Both the position numbers and the translations under genes were made by a program. The notes beneath the pieces were generated by a model. That model had not been told where the DNA came from, did not search any database, and saw nothing but the letters and a program-made list of their open reading frames with translations. This document shows, in pieces, positions 6,676 to 14,904 of a DNA stretch of 14,968 nucleotides (position 1 is the first letter of the stretch; each line of letters begins with the position of its first letter). The DNA is from CAYUAI01 sp964442745 (GTDB lineage Bacteria; Pseudomonadota; Gammaproteobacteria; S012-40): the NCBI GenBank assembly GCA_964442745.1, contig CAYUAI010000095.1, forward strand, positions 1 to 14,968, in the 5' to 3' direction.

Positions 6676-9600
6676 TCACAACAACACTTGTTCAATCGCA
6701 CCTCGTTTGGTTTTTTCCACAAAATTTTTCATCCACTCATCACCCAATTTATATTTGGCTAATTCAACAACAATGTAATCAGTATCCAAACCGGTTTCAT
6801 TGCGGTAGCGCGATAAACCTTGCACACAGGCAGGGCAAGAGGTTAACAATTTGACGTTACCCTTGTCTGCTTGCGATTTACCCGTGAGTTGTTGAATACT
6901 TTGGTTAAGCTCTTCTTCTTTACGAAAACGCACTTGGGTGGCAATATCAGGGCGTGATATGGCGAAAGTCCCCGCTTCACCACAGCATCGATCAGATAAA
7001 CTCACCGATTGATTGAGCAACTTATTAGCAACCGCAATGGGTTGATAGGTTTTCATGGGACTATGACAAGGGTCATGATATAAATATTGTACGCCTTGCA
7101 CGTCACCTAAGCTGAGCTCTTTTTCCATCAGATATTCATGAATATCGAGTAACCGACAGTCTGGAAAAATTTTATCGAATTGATAATTTGATAATTGATC
7201 CATGCAAGTTCCACAAGAAACAATCACCGTTTTGATATCAAGATAATTTAAAGTATTGGCTACACGATGGAATAATACCCGGTTATCCGTGGTAATCCGC
7301 CGCCCTTTTTTTTCATTACCGCTAGCGGTTTGTGGATAACCGCAACACAAATAACCGGGGGGCAATACCGTTTGGGCACCCACCTCGTATAACATCGCCA
7401 ACGTAGCCAAGCCTACCTGACTAAACAAGCGCTCGGAACCACAGCCTGGAAAATAAAAAACCGCCTCTGAATCTTCAGTGACTTTGGATGGGTCCCGAAT
7501 GATCGGTATGGTTTTCTGATCTTCAATATTTAACAAGGCTCTTGCGGTTTGTTTCGGTAAACCATCGGGCATGGGCTTTTTAACAAAGTTGACCACTTGC
7601 GCTTTGATTGATGCGCGCCCGATGGTGGCCGCAGGCCGCTTGTTATTGCCAAGCATGGGTATTTTTTTAGCCACCGATGCAGCTAACCGCTGCCCGGCAT
7701 AGCCCCATTCAATGAGTGTTTTACGCATGGCCTTGATAACCATGGGATCATTCACATTCAAAAAAGCCATGGATAACCAAGTACCCACGTTCATGTGTTT
7801 TTTGCCGCGATTTTTGAGAAGATTTCTCATGCGAATAGACACCACCCCAAAATCAATATCCACCGGGCAAGGTGGCAAGCACTTATGGCATACGGTGCAA
7901 TGATCAGCCAAGTCATTCATTTCATCAAAATGACGCAAGGAAATACCACGACGCGTTTGTTCTTCATATAAAAAAGCTTCTGTGATCAAACCCGAGGCAA
8001 GAATTTTATTGCGCGGTGAATATAATAAGTTGGCGCGTGGAATGTGAGTATTACATACCGGTTTACATTTGCCGCAACGCAAACAATGCCGCACATCATC
8101 GTTTAGGGCACCGAGTTCGCTATCTTCCAGAATTAAAGCTTCTTGCTGTAATAAGCGCAGCGAAGGTGTATAGGCACGCTGCAAACCGGAGCCCGGCATG
8201 AGTTTGCCGCGATTGAACCGGCCATGTGGATCGATTTTTTGTTTATAGTTGACAAAAGCCTGAATCGCCGCGTCCTCTAAAAATTGAAACTTAGTGATAC
8301 CGATACCATGTTCACCTGAAATCACACCGCCCAACGATTTTGCCAAGGCCATCACTCGCTCAACAATGCGGTCGGCTTCTTGCAACATGTCATAATCATT
8401 GGAGTGTACCGGAATATTAGTATGCACATTACCATCCCCGGCATGCATGTGAGTCGCCACAAACAGCCGACTACTGCGAATGCGCTTGTGTATTTCATCG
8501 AACCGTTGACGAATCGTTTCTAACTCATGACCACTAAAAATTTCTTTGAGCGGTTGCTCAACAGCTTGTCGATAAGAAATAACCATCTCACGGCGCAACA
8601 AAAGATCAATTAACTGATCATTGGGTTGTATTTTAGCAACGACATCAGTCACCAAAATAGCTTGGTAGTTGACGGCCGGACTAGTCAATTCGCTAAGGAT
8701 AAGTTGCCATTGATTTTTTATTTTATCCAATACCGCTTTTGCCGAGGTTGTTTTCTGCGTTAGTATCGCATCAATTTCGCTGCTCGCCTGGTAGTTTTCA
8801 ATTTGTGTCTCACTAAAGCGCTCAGTGTTTAAATAGTCATAAACGGCATCGATTATTGTCAGTTTATTTTTCATCGAATATTCAATATTAATACGCTCGA
8901 TTTGCTCGCTATAATCAGCTAAATGCGCTAACGGAATCACCACATCTTCATTGATTTTAAATGCATTGGTATGAGCCGCAATGGCAGCAGTACGGGTACG
9001 ATCCAGCCAAAATCGCTGTCGCGCTTCTGGACTCACCGCGATAAAACCTTCGCCATCACGTTGGTTTGCCATACGCACCACGGTGGACGCCGCCTGGGAT
9101 ACCGCGTCTTCATCATCGCCACAAATATCGGCAATCAAGACCATCTTAGGACATTCACCTCGCGCCGCTTTGGTGGTATAATTGACCGCTTTCACATAAC
9201 GCTCATCCAGGTGCTCTAAGCCAGACAATACCACCTTGGGTTGCTGCGCCAGATAATCATTGATTTCCACAATCGCTGGCACCGCATGGCCGAGGTTATG
9301 TCCGAAAAATTCCATGCACACGGTGCGTATCGCCTTGGGCATACGATGTAGCAGAAAAACCGCCGAACTAATCAGTCCATCACAGCCTTCTTTTTGAATC
9401 CCTGGCAACCCCCCTAAAAATTTATCGGTCACATCCTTGCCTAAACCTAATTTACGAAATGCCGTGCCAGGCATTGCTAATATTTCAGGTTCACTGTCTA
9501 GCCGAGTTTTGCCATCCGCCTGATATCGGGTAATTCTAAACGTCACCAAATCTTGTTGATGAATTTTCCCCAGATTATGGTTAAGGCGCACCACTTCCAG

Positions 9601-10515
9601 CCAGTTGGCATCGGGCGTCACCATTCGCCACGAAACTAAATTGTCTAATGTGGTGCCCCATAGCACCGCTTTTTTGCCGCCGGCATTCATCGCAACATTG
9701 CCACCAATGGTCGAGGCATCTTGTGAGGTCGGGTCCACGGCAAACACATAACCCTGTGCAGCCGCCCGTTCTGAAACCCGCTTAGTCACCACACCCGCTT
9801 CGGCTCTCACCGTGGCCACCGGCGCTTCGACACCCGGGATAGACTGCATCCGGACTTCGCCTAAGCCTTCCAGTTTTTCTGTATTAATCATCGCCGTCTT
9901 GGCATGCAATGGAATTGCGCCACCGGTATAACCGGTACCGCCCCCTCGCGCAATAATGGTCAACTGTAGATCAATACACGCCGCCACGATCTGGGCTAAT
10001 TCTTCTTCGGAGTCCGGACAAATCACTACAAATGGAAATTCCACTCGCCAATCGGTGGCATCCGTTACATGAGAGATACGAGCTAGGCCGCTAAAGTCGA
10101 TATTATCTTTACGAGTATGTTTGCTTAAACGTGCTAATGTTTTTTTTCGTAAATCTTTTTGTTGCTCCAACCATAACTCAAATTTAGCGATGGCAAACTT
10201 AGCCTGTTCGATGAGTTCCATGGTTAAGTCATTACCCTCTGAACGACAATGAATTTTCTCGATACGATAATGCAGTGCATGAATTAATGACTCGCGTCGT
10301 TTTTTATTTTCCAGTAAATCATCTTGAATGTAGGGATTGCGGGTAATCACCCACATATCACCGAGCACTTCAAATAACATCCGGGCAGACCGCCCGGTGC
10401 GCCGAGAATCTCTCAATTCATTGAGCACCTCCCACATTTTGACGCCCAAAAAACGGATAACAATTTCGCGATCCGAAAAAGAAGTATAGTTATAGGGAAT
10501 TTCACGAATACGCAT
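6676..10515 (-). CDS. DUF3683 / FAD-linked oxidase / Fe-S / CCG-domain fusion oxidoreductase
   Basis: A 1279-residue fused flavin and iron-sulfur dehydrogenase, probably acting on a D-2-hydroxy acid and passing electrons to the respiratory chain; the substrate is unproven. Domains in order: a DUF3683-like N-terminus (about 1-115, REIPYNYTSFSDREIVIRFLG); a PCMH-type FAD-binding domain (about 165-330, with GGGTGYTGGA at 191-200 and STIGGNVAMNAGG); an FAD-oxidase C-terminal domain (about 500-775, with HMHAGDGNVH at 689-698 and GEHGIG at 734-739); two 4Fe-4S cysteine sets (C811, C814, C817, C821 and C873, C876, C879, C883); and two CCG cysteine-rich domains as in GlpC/HdrB (C1025, C1057-1058, C1101, C1104, then C1150, C1177-1178, C1227, C1230). 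In other systems these functions are split over GlcD/Dld-like and GlcF/GlpC-like proteins. All key cysteines are present. The ATG at 10515 gives the expected DUF3683 N-terminus; a GAGG lies rather far upstream. It ends in TGA. Confidence 0.95.
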   Translation of the reverse strand: MRIREIPYNYTSFSDREIVIRFLGVKMWEVLNELRDSRRTGRSARMLFEVLGDMWVITRNPYIQDDLLENKKRRESLIHALHYRIEKIHCRSEGNDLTMELIEQAKFAIAKFELWLEQQKDLRKKTLARLSKHTRKDNIDFSGLARISHVTDATDWRVEFPFVVICPDSEEELAQIVAACIDLQLTIIARGGGTGYTGGAIPLHAKTAMINTEKLEGLGEVRMQSIPGVEAPVATVRAEAGVVTKRVSERAAAQGYVFAVDPTSQDASTIGGNVAMNAGGKKAVLWGTTLDNLVSWRMVTPDANWLEVVRLNHNLGKIHQQDLVTFRITRYQADGKTRLDSEPEILAMPGTAFRKLGLGKDVTDKFLGGLPGIQKEGCDGLISSAVFLLHRMPKAIRTVCMEFFGHNLGHAVPAIVEINDYLAQQPKVVLSGLEHLDERYVKAVNYTTKAARGECPKMVLIADICGDDEDAVSQAASTVVRMANQRDGEGFIAVSPEARQRFWLDRTRTAAIAAHTNAFKINEDVVIPLAHLADYSEQIERINIEYSMKNKLTIIDAVYDYLNTERFSETQIENYQASSEIDAILTQKTTSAKAVLDKIKNQWQLILSELTSPAVNYQAILVTDVVAKIQPNDQLIDLLLRREMVISYRQAVEQPLKEIFSGHELETIRQRFDEIHKRIRSSRLFVATHMHAGDGNVHTNIPVHSNDYDMLQEADRIVERVMALAKSLGGVISGEHGIGITKFQFLEDAAIQAFVNYKQKIDPHGRFNRGKLMPGSGLQRAYTPSLRLLQQEALILEDSELGALNDDVRHCLRCGKCKPVCNTHIPRANLLYSPRNKILASGLITEAFLYEEQTRRGISLRHFDEMNDLADHCTVCHKCLPPCPVDIDFGVVSIRMRNLLKNRGKKHMNVGTWLSMAFLNVNDPMVIKAMRKTLIEWGYAGQRLAASVAKKIPMLGNNKRPAATIGRASIKAQVVNFVKKPMPDGLPKQTARALLNIEDQKTIPIIRDPSKVTEDSEAVFYFPGCGSERLFSQVGLATLAMLYEVGAQTVLPPGYLCCGYPQTASGNEKKGRRITTDNRVLFHRVANTLNYLDIKTVIVSCGTCMDQLSNYQFDKIFPDCRLLDIHEYLMEKELSLGDVQGVQYLYHDPCHSPMKTYQPIAVANKLLNQSVSLSDRCCGEAGTFAISRPDIATQVRFRKEEELNQSIQQLTGKSQADKGNVKLLTSCPACVQGLSRYRNETGLDTDYIVVELAKYKLGDEWMKNFVEKTKRGAIEQVLL

Positions 10516-10575
10516 GGACTAGAGCTAAACCTCGCCAAAATTAAGGGAATATACAAGACAAACATTTTAACCTAG

Positions 10576-10604
10576 ATTTCATTTCTGAGCATGTATAAAG
10601 TCAA
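10576..10604 (-). promoter_or_regulatory. Possible sigma-70 promoter of the FAD oxidoreductase
   Basis: On the minus strand, TTGACT (complement of 10599-10604) is followed after 17 bases by TGAAAT (complement of 10576-10581). The -35 box is good and the -10 box matches 4 of 6 positions. It lies about 60 bases upstream of the start codon. Confidence 0.35.
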
Positions 10605-10718
10605 AAATTAGCTTGGTTTTTTTGCTAAAATAAATCGATAAGCATTCCCAGCAGAGTGAAAATATTACGGAATCAAAGACCAAACCCACCACCGCAAGTG
10701 TGGTTTCCCTCTTATGTG

Positions 10719-10748
10719 ATGAAACATATTCAAATGAATATGTTTCAT
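10719..10748. promoter_or_regulatory. Perfect 30-base palindrome, possible operator
   Basis: ATGAAACATATTCA (10719-10732) and TGAATATGTTTCAT (10735-10748) are perfect 14-base inverted repeats separated by AA. There is no T-run on either side, which argues against a terminator. It lies 18 bases beyond the yqaA stop and about 115 bases upstream of the possible promoter of the FAD oxidoreductase, so it could be the binding site of a dimeric regulator of that gene, or a cruciform/processing site in a longer transcript. Confidence 0.55.
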
Positions 10749-10766
10749 ACAAACAGACAGTACACG

Positions 10767-11198
10767 CTAAAAACGATAAAATAGCCAAACCACCACTGCA
10801 TACCGTAACGTTTTACCGATGGCGATATAAACCAACGCGGGCAGCCAGCGTATTTTTAACCAGCCCGCCATCAAGCAAAGTGGATCACCAATAATCGGCA
10901 GCCATGACAATAATAATACCGGGCTACCCCAACGCTGAATCTGGCTTAAGGCTTTTTGTTGCTTTGCTTCCGAAAAACGGCGTACCGGAAAATATTTTAC
11001 AATGATAAACCCAATGAACCATGACGACATGCCGCCGAGCGTATTACCCGCCGTCGCCACCAAAATTAACCACAGGGGTGAATGTTCTGCTAAGTTAAGC
11101 AAATAAACCAACACCACTTCAGAACCACCGGGTAATAACGTTGAAGATAGCAAAGCGCTACTAAACAGCATCCATATCTTTAAATCAAATAAATCCAT
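10767..11198 (-). CDS. yqaA: YqaA family inner-membrane protein (DedA/SNARE-associated type)
   Basis: A 143-residue integral membrane protein, close in length to E. coli YqaA. Recognisable stretches are LLPGGSEVVL (21-30), ATAGNTLGGMSSW (48-60), SWLPIIGDPLCLMAGWL (98-114) and GKTLRYAVVVWLF (128-140), all typical of the YqaA branch of the DedA-like superfamily. Hydrophobic segments lie near 10-35, 42-68, 92-112 and 119-141. The molecular role is not established; DedA relatives act in lipid transport and membrane homeostasis. The frame is open upstream to a TTG at 11246, but the ATG at 11198 gives the family's usual N-terminus. No strong ribosome binding site is visible. It is on the same strand as the FAD oxidoreductase but 251 bases away, so probably a separate unit. 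Confidence 0.92.
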   Translation of the reverse strand: MDLFDLKIWMLFSSALLSSTLLPGGSEVVLVYLLNLAEHSPLWLILVATAGNTLGGMSSWFIGFIIVKYFPVRRFSEAKQQKALSQIQRWGSPVLLLSWLPIIGDPLCLMAGWLKIRWLPALVYIAIGKTLRYAVVVWLFYRF

Positions 11199-11294
11199 GA
11201 TACATTTTAAACTTATGCTAGATCGATTACGATGACATCTTGCCAACCCAAACTCGTAAGTTTAAACTGATTTTAGGAAAAATAGACTCGTCGG

Positions 11295-11318
11295 GTGGAT
11301 TAAGCACAGCGAATCCAC
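11295..11318. repeat. Intergenic palindrome, dispersed repeat copy
   Basis: GTGGATT (11295-11301) and AATCCAC (11312-11318) are perfect inverted arms around AAGCACAGCG. The unit closely matches 14784-14805 (TGGATT-AAGCGTAGCG-AATCCA). It sits in the gap between the sulfurtransferase and yqaA genes, with no clear T-run. Confidence 0.6.
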
Positions 11319-11327
11319 AAAAATAAG

Positions 11328-12170
11328 CTATGTCTTTACAATCGCTCGACGAGAATTTGTAATCCACTCGCTCCAGGATCCGACATACAATTTAGCGCCT
11401 ACCAATCCCGCATGCGCCATGGCCAAAAGACCATGGCAAGCTGTTATTCCAGAACCACACATCAATATGACTTGAGCGGCTGACGCCGTGGTCATTTTAG
11501 TTTGATAATCACGCCGCAAAGTACCACTCGGACAAAACTGCCCATCTCTTTCCAAATTATTTGTAAAAGGCATATTAATGGCCCCCGGAATATGCCCAGC
11601 CACCTTGTCAATGGGTTCTTCAATGCCCTGAAAACGGGCCTCAGTACGAGCATCAAATAAACAATACTGAGTCGTTTGCAAATGCTGCTCAATAAACGGC
11701 GTATCAACCCAGGCATCATCATCGGGTTTAGCAAAAAATTGCCCAAACGTTGGTTGAGGTAACTGCTGATCGAGTGGCCGTTGCTCTTGTTGCCATTGCT
11801 GCAATCCACCATCAAGCAAAGCGACACCCTCATGCCCTAACCAACGCAACAACCACCACATGCGCGCCGCCATCGCACCACAACAGTCATCATATACCAC
11901 CACCTGTGTGCTCGCTGTCACTCCCCATTCAGACAACCGGTGACTTAACATGGTCACCGATGGCAAGGGGTGCCGACCACTTCCAACGGTGCTTGGCCCG
12001 GATAAATCCTGATTCAAATCGGCATAGAGGGCACCGGGTATATGCGCCTGTTGATATAGCCGCTGCCCCTTTTCACTATCCGCCAACGAAAATCGGCAAT
12101 CAAAAATAAGCCATTGGGGATCGTTTAAATGTTCCGCTAAAGTCGTGCTTGTTACCAGTGTCTTTTCCAT
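11328..12170 (-). CDS. sseA: Two-domain sulfurtransferase (3-mercaptopyruvate/thiosulfate, SseA-like)
   Basis: A 280-residue cytoplasmic protein with tandem rhodanese domains. The first domain is catalytically inactive (about 5-135; DCRF at 24-27, HIPGALYADLNQDLSG, DDCCGAMAARMWWLLRWLGH, LLDGGLQQW). The second is active (about 155-280; LFDARTEARFQG, GHIPGAINMPF). The active-site loop is CGSGIT with Cys238; this CGSG[VI]T form is characteristic of 3-mercaptopyruvate sulfurtransferase, whereas thiosulfate rhodaneses usually have CRKGVT, so mercaptopyruvate is the likelier donor. The C-terminal YVGSWSEW signature is present. The start at 12170 is chosen because AGAGGTGG lies just upstream; the frame stays open to 12218, with another ATG at 12206. 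Its function would be sulfur trafficking or cyanide detoxification. It is apparently monocistronic. Confidence 0.92.
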   Translation of the reverse strand: MEKTLVTSTTLAEHLNDPQWLIFDCRFSLADSEKGQRLYQQAHIPGALYADLNQDLSGPSTVGSGRHPLPSVTMLSHRLSEWGVTASTQVVVYDDCCGAMAARMWWLLRWLGHEGVALLDGGLQQWQQEQRPLDQQLPQPTFGQFFAKPDDDAWVDTPFIEQHLQTTQYCLFDARTEARFQGIEEPIDKVAGHIPGAINMPFTNNLERDGQFCPSGTLRRDYQTKMTTASAAQVILMCGSGITACHGLLAMAHAGLVGAKLYVGSWSEWITNSRRAIVKT

Positions 12171-12311
12171 CTTATACCACCTCTTTGTAACGTGTAATAA
12201 GTTCATGCATGCCCCCACCCTCTCCCCAAAATCATCTTAAGGTTTGGCAATGACAAAACCGCTTGCTATACTGCTCGCAGGCCCTATTAAAACCGGTATT
12301 GAACAATTTAA

Positions 12312-12674
12312 ATGAAATTCCATTTAATCTTTATCATCCTTTCTTTTTGTTTCACCGCCTTCATCACGCTCATGCTCGGCCGGTTTGGCCTAAGACCACC
12401 CGCAGGTTACTTAGTCGGCATCAATCTCTCCACTTTTTTGCTATATGTTTATGACAAACAGATTTCATCAACGTCTTTCAGACGTGTCCCAGAAAATATT
12501 TTGCATTTGCATGCACTACTCGGCGGTTCCCCCATGGCATTTGTCGCCCAACACTGGCTTCGTCATAAAATCCAAAAACCCACCTTTCAGTTGATCACTA
12601 AGAGTATTATCATATTGCAAATGGTGAGCATTACCCTATTTTATTTAATCGTCGAACAGGTGATTGTATTATAG
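12312..12674 (+). CDS. DUF1294 domain-containing membrane protein
   Basis: A 120-residue small membrane protein of unknown function. Family features are INLSTFLLYVYDKQ (37-50), RRVPENILHLHALLGGSPMAFVAQHW (57-82) and LRHKIQKPTFQ (83-93), matching the DUF1294 pattern N...YDK...R(V/I)PE..L......GG..GA......RHK..K..F. There is an extra N-terminal hydrophobic helix at about 3-22 and a C-terminal one at about 97-119. Some DUF1294 proteins carry an N-terminal cold-shock domain; this one does not. The ATG at 12312 lacks a clear ribosome binding site. It is divergent from the sulfurtransferase gene and convergent with map. Confidence 0.85.
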   Translation: MKFHLIFIILSFCFTAFITLMLGRFGLRPPAGYLVGINLSTFLLYVYDKQISSTSFRRVPENILHLHALLGGSPMAFVAQHWLRHKIQKPTFQLITKSIIILQMVSITLFYLIVEQVIVL

Positions 12675-12787
12675 ATCGGGTAACGACGATCAAGACATCG
12701 ACGGGTCATTAATAGGCTCTGCTTGATGCATTATTCGGCAGGCTTTCACAACCTCAAAGAAATTTTAGTCACGCTGGCTATATTCCC

Positions 12788-13564
12788 CTAGATCATGGTT
12801 TCTTCTGCTCGTTGCGTTAATACTTCAAAGGCCGTGTCCGTCACTAATATGGTGTGCTCCCATTGCGCAGACAATTGATGATCTTTGGTGACGGCTGTCC
12901 ACTGATCAGGCAAAATTTTAACCTCTTTGTTGCCCACATTGACAATGGGTTCAATGGTAAATGTCATGCCAGGGGTCAATATTTGTCCTGTGCCTCGTTT
13001 ACCATAATGTAAAACTTGTGGTTCTTCATGCATTTTCAGCCCAATACCGTGCCCACAAAAATCTTCAACAATACTGAAACCATGACTACGCACATATTGA
13101 TCAATCACAGCCCCAATGTCCCCTAATGTTGCTCCCGGCTTCACTTCTTGTATGCCAAGATATAAACATTCCTGAGTCACTGCCACCAAGCGTTTGGCCA
13201 AAATGGAAGGCGTGCCGGCAAAGAACATTTTACTGGTATCGCCATGGTAACCCTCTTTTTCGACGACCAAATCAATATTGAGTATGTCACCATTTTTTAA
13301 TTTTTTATTTTTAGGAATACCATGGCACACCACATGGTTAACTGATATACAGGTTGTATTTGGATAATTATTATACCCCAGACAGGCGGGCTTTCCACCG
13401 TTGTCCACAATAAAGTCATGACAAAGCTTATCGAGCTGCTCCGCCGTGATACCCGGTTTAACATGCTCATCGATCATCTCAAGTGTCGCCGCAGCGAGCT
13501 TGCTTGCAAGCCGCATTTTGGCAATCGCTTCAGCACTTTTTGGGTCCGTTGACATTAACATCAT
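12788..13564 (-). CDS. map: Type I methionine aminopeptidase
   Basis: A 258-residue cytoplasmic metalloprotease that removes the initiator methionine from nascent proteins. The five metal ligands and helper histidines are all in place and almost in E. coli register: His81, Asp98 (NIDLVV), Asp109 (GDTS), His172 (GHGIG), His179, Glu205 (TIEP) and Glu236 (WEHT). The length is typical of the minimal type I enzyme without an N-terminal extension. The substrate-pocket region reads YNNYPNTTCISVNHVVCHGIP, where many Map proteins have FPKS, so it may be a secondary Map paralogue. The ATG at 13564 has GAGG five bases upstream; ATGs follow at codons 2 and 4. It is not next to rpsB, and no operon partner is visible. 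Confidence 0.95.
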   Translation of the reverse strand: MMLMSTDPKSAEAIAKMRLASKLAAATLEMIDEHVKPGITAEQLDKLCHDFIVDNGGKPACLGYNNYPNTTCISVNHVVCHGIPKNKKLKNGDILNIDLVVEKEGYHGDTSKMFFAGTPSILAKRLVAVTQECLYLGIQEVKPGATLGDIGAVIDQYVRSHGFSIVEDFCGHGIGLKMHEEPQVLHYGKRGTGQILTPGMTFTIEPIVNVGNKEVKILPDQWTAVTKDHQLSAQWEHTILVTDTAFEVLTQRAEETMI

Positions 13565-13894
13565 ATCTGCCTCAAAGATTATTCACTATTGGGCATATAA
13601 TAAACATTCACTGTTAATGATTCAAGTTTGCCACCATTCATCTAAAAATCTAGGGGCAATACTATATTTAACGCACCTCCTGGTTTTTTTTGCAGCAAAG
13701 CGTTAATAATTGTCTCTGAGACTTGCTTGCCAAATACATTTCAAGTCAAAATATCATACTCATAAAAAAAATGGGCTTGGAGGCAATATTTAATGCCATA
13801 CCAATCCTTTGTTTTTTAAATAACCACTTAGGTTTAATCCTCAGCAACTATTGGAAGCTTGTTTTCCCTCAATAACTGTTAAGGATAATAGATA
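13565..13894. other. Intergenic region between map and aqpZ
   Basis: It contains the divergent control regions of map and aqpZ. It is AT-rich with several short T- and A-runs (for example near 13684-13692 and 13763-13770). I see no RNA gene. An ORF crossing in from map (13446-13706) is a shadow. No promoter is strong enough to call. Confidence 0.4.
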
Positions 13895-14614
13895 ATGACA
13901 TTAGCAAAAAAACTCGGCGCCGAATTCATTGGCACCTTTTGACTGGTATTAGGCGGTTGTGGTAGTGCAGTACTTGCTGCCGCTTTTCCAGATGTAGGTA
14001 TCGGACTACTCGGTGTTTCGTTTGCTTTTAGACTCACAGTATTAACGATGGCGTTTGCCATTGGGCACATCTCAGGCTGTCACTTAAATCCTGCCGTATC
14101 GATCGGCTTATGGGTAAGCGGTCGATTTTCTGCCGCTGAACTCGGTCCTTATATTGTTGCACAAGTGGCCGGTGGCATTGCCGGAGCCGCCGTGTTATAC
14201 CTCATTGCCTCGGGCAAGGCGGGCTTTGATTTAACGGCCGGGTTTGCGTCAAACGGTTATGGCGAACATTCGCCAGGTGGATACGGTCTTGTCGCTGCCT
14301 TAACCACTGAGATCGTCATGACCTTTATGTTTTTAATCATTATACTCGGAGCCACCGATCGTCGAGCACCTTCAGGATTTGCCCCTATCGCCATTGGATT
14401 AGGCTTAACGCTAATTCATCTCATTAGCATTCCAGTCACCAATACCTCCGTGAACCCAGCAAGAAGCACGGGTGTCGCGGTCTTCGTCGGAGACTGGGTA
14501 GTATCACAGTTATGGCTTTTCTGGGTTGCACCGATTATTGGTGCGGCATTGGCCGGTCTCGTTTATCTCTGGTTAGGAAAAGAAAAAAAAGAAGAACCTA
14601 ACACCTCAAATTAA
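13895..14614 (+). pseudogene. aqpZ: Aquaporin Z, interrupted by an in-frame TGA
   Basis: The reading frame encodes a 239-residue AqpZ-type water channel. Both NPA boxes are present (HLNPAVSIG with NPA at 65-67; SVNPARS with NPA at 187-189), as is the water-type selectivity filter Phe45, His175, Thr184, Arg190, and the segment GFASNGYGEHSPGGY. The ATG at 13895 has AAGGA at 13881-13885. Codon 16 (13940-13942) is TGA where AqpZ proteins have Trp in GTFWLV, so translation should stop after 15 residues. Also, residue 46 is Arg (AFRLTV) where Gly is strongly expected (AFGLTV), within a membrane helix next to the filter Phe. Both changes could be single G-to-A substitutions. An internal ATG at 14048 leaves a 188-residue open frame that lacks the first transmembrane helix. 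Low-level readthrough by tRNA-Trp is possible but unproven. Confidence 0.9.
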
Positions 14615-14780
14615 ATACGCCGCTTTGCGGTATGTCACATGGCGAGCGTCAGGCTTTGCAAAAATCGAATGCCAAGGTGATGGAAAAACTTGACCTCGCG
14701 ATTCCTAAGAAAAAATTGAGACGCAGTAGACAGAGTGGTGCTTACCCTTAGTGGATTCTACAACTCCGACCTCATCGGTA

Positions 14781-14807
14781 GGATGGATTAAGCGTAGCGA
14801 ATCCACC
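14781..14807. repeat. Intergenic palindrome, dispersed repeat copy
   Basis: TGGATT (14784-14789) and AATCCA (14800-14805) flank AAGCGTAGCG, with near-pairing GG/CC outside. It is the close relative of the copy at 11295-11318. Confidence 0.6.
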
Positions 14808-14887
14808 AAACAAGCGACAATATAAAACCCATCTCAGAATATATCCAAGCGTATCGTAAAGGGAGGTTATTAGTTTTTCACGGTAGT

Positions 14888-14904
14888 GGTGCGTTATGCG
14901 CACC
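14888..14904. repeat. Short GGTGCG/CGCACC palindrome
   Basis: GGTGCG (14888-14893) and CGCACC (14899-14904) pair around TTATG. It resembles the palindrome after ppk2 at 4704-4720. Confidence 0.5.

Noticed and set aside
10579..10788. Minus-strand 69-codon ORF covering the 30-base palindrome
   Set aside because: It overlaps the end of yqaA, has no ribosome binding site, and its translation has no family resemblance.
11750..12109. Plus-strand 119-codon ORF opposite the sulfurtransferase gene
   Set aside because: It is an antisense shadow of a well-conserved coding region, with a low-complexity His/Pro-rich translation.
12263..12454. Plus-strand ORF overlapping the DUF1294 gene
   Set aside because: It is a shadow in another frame; the frame at 12312 carries clear family motifs.
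13940..13942. TGA read as tryptophan by an altered genetic code
   Set aside because: TGG is used throughout for Trp in the other genes, and the FAD oxidoreductase ends at a TGA at the expected place, so the standard code applies.
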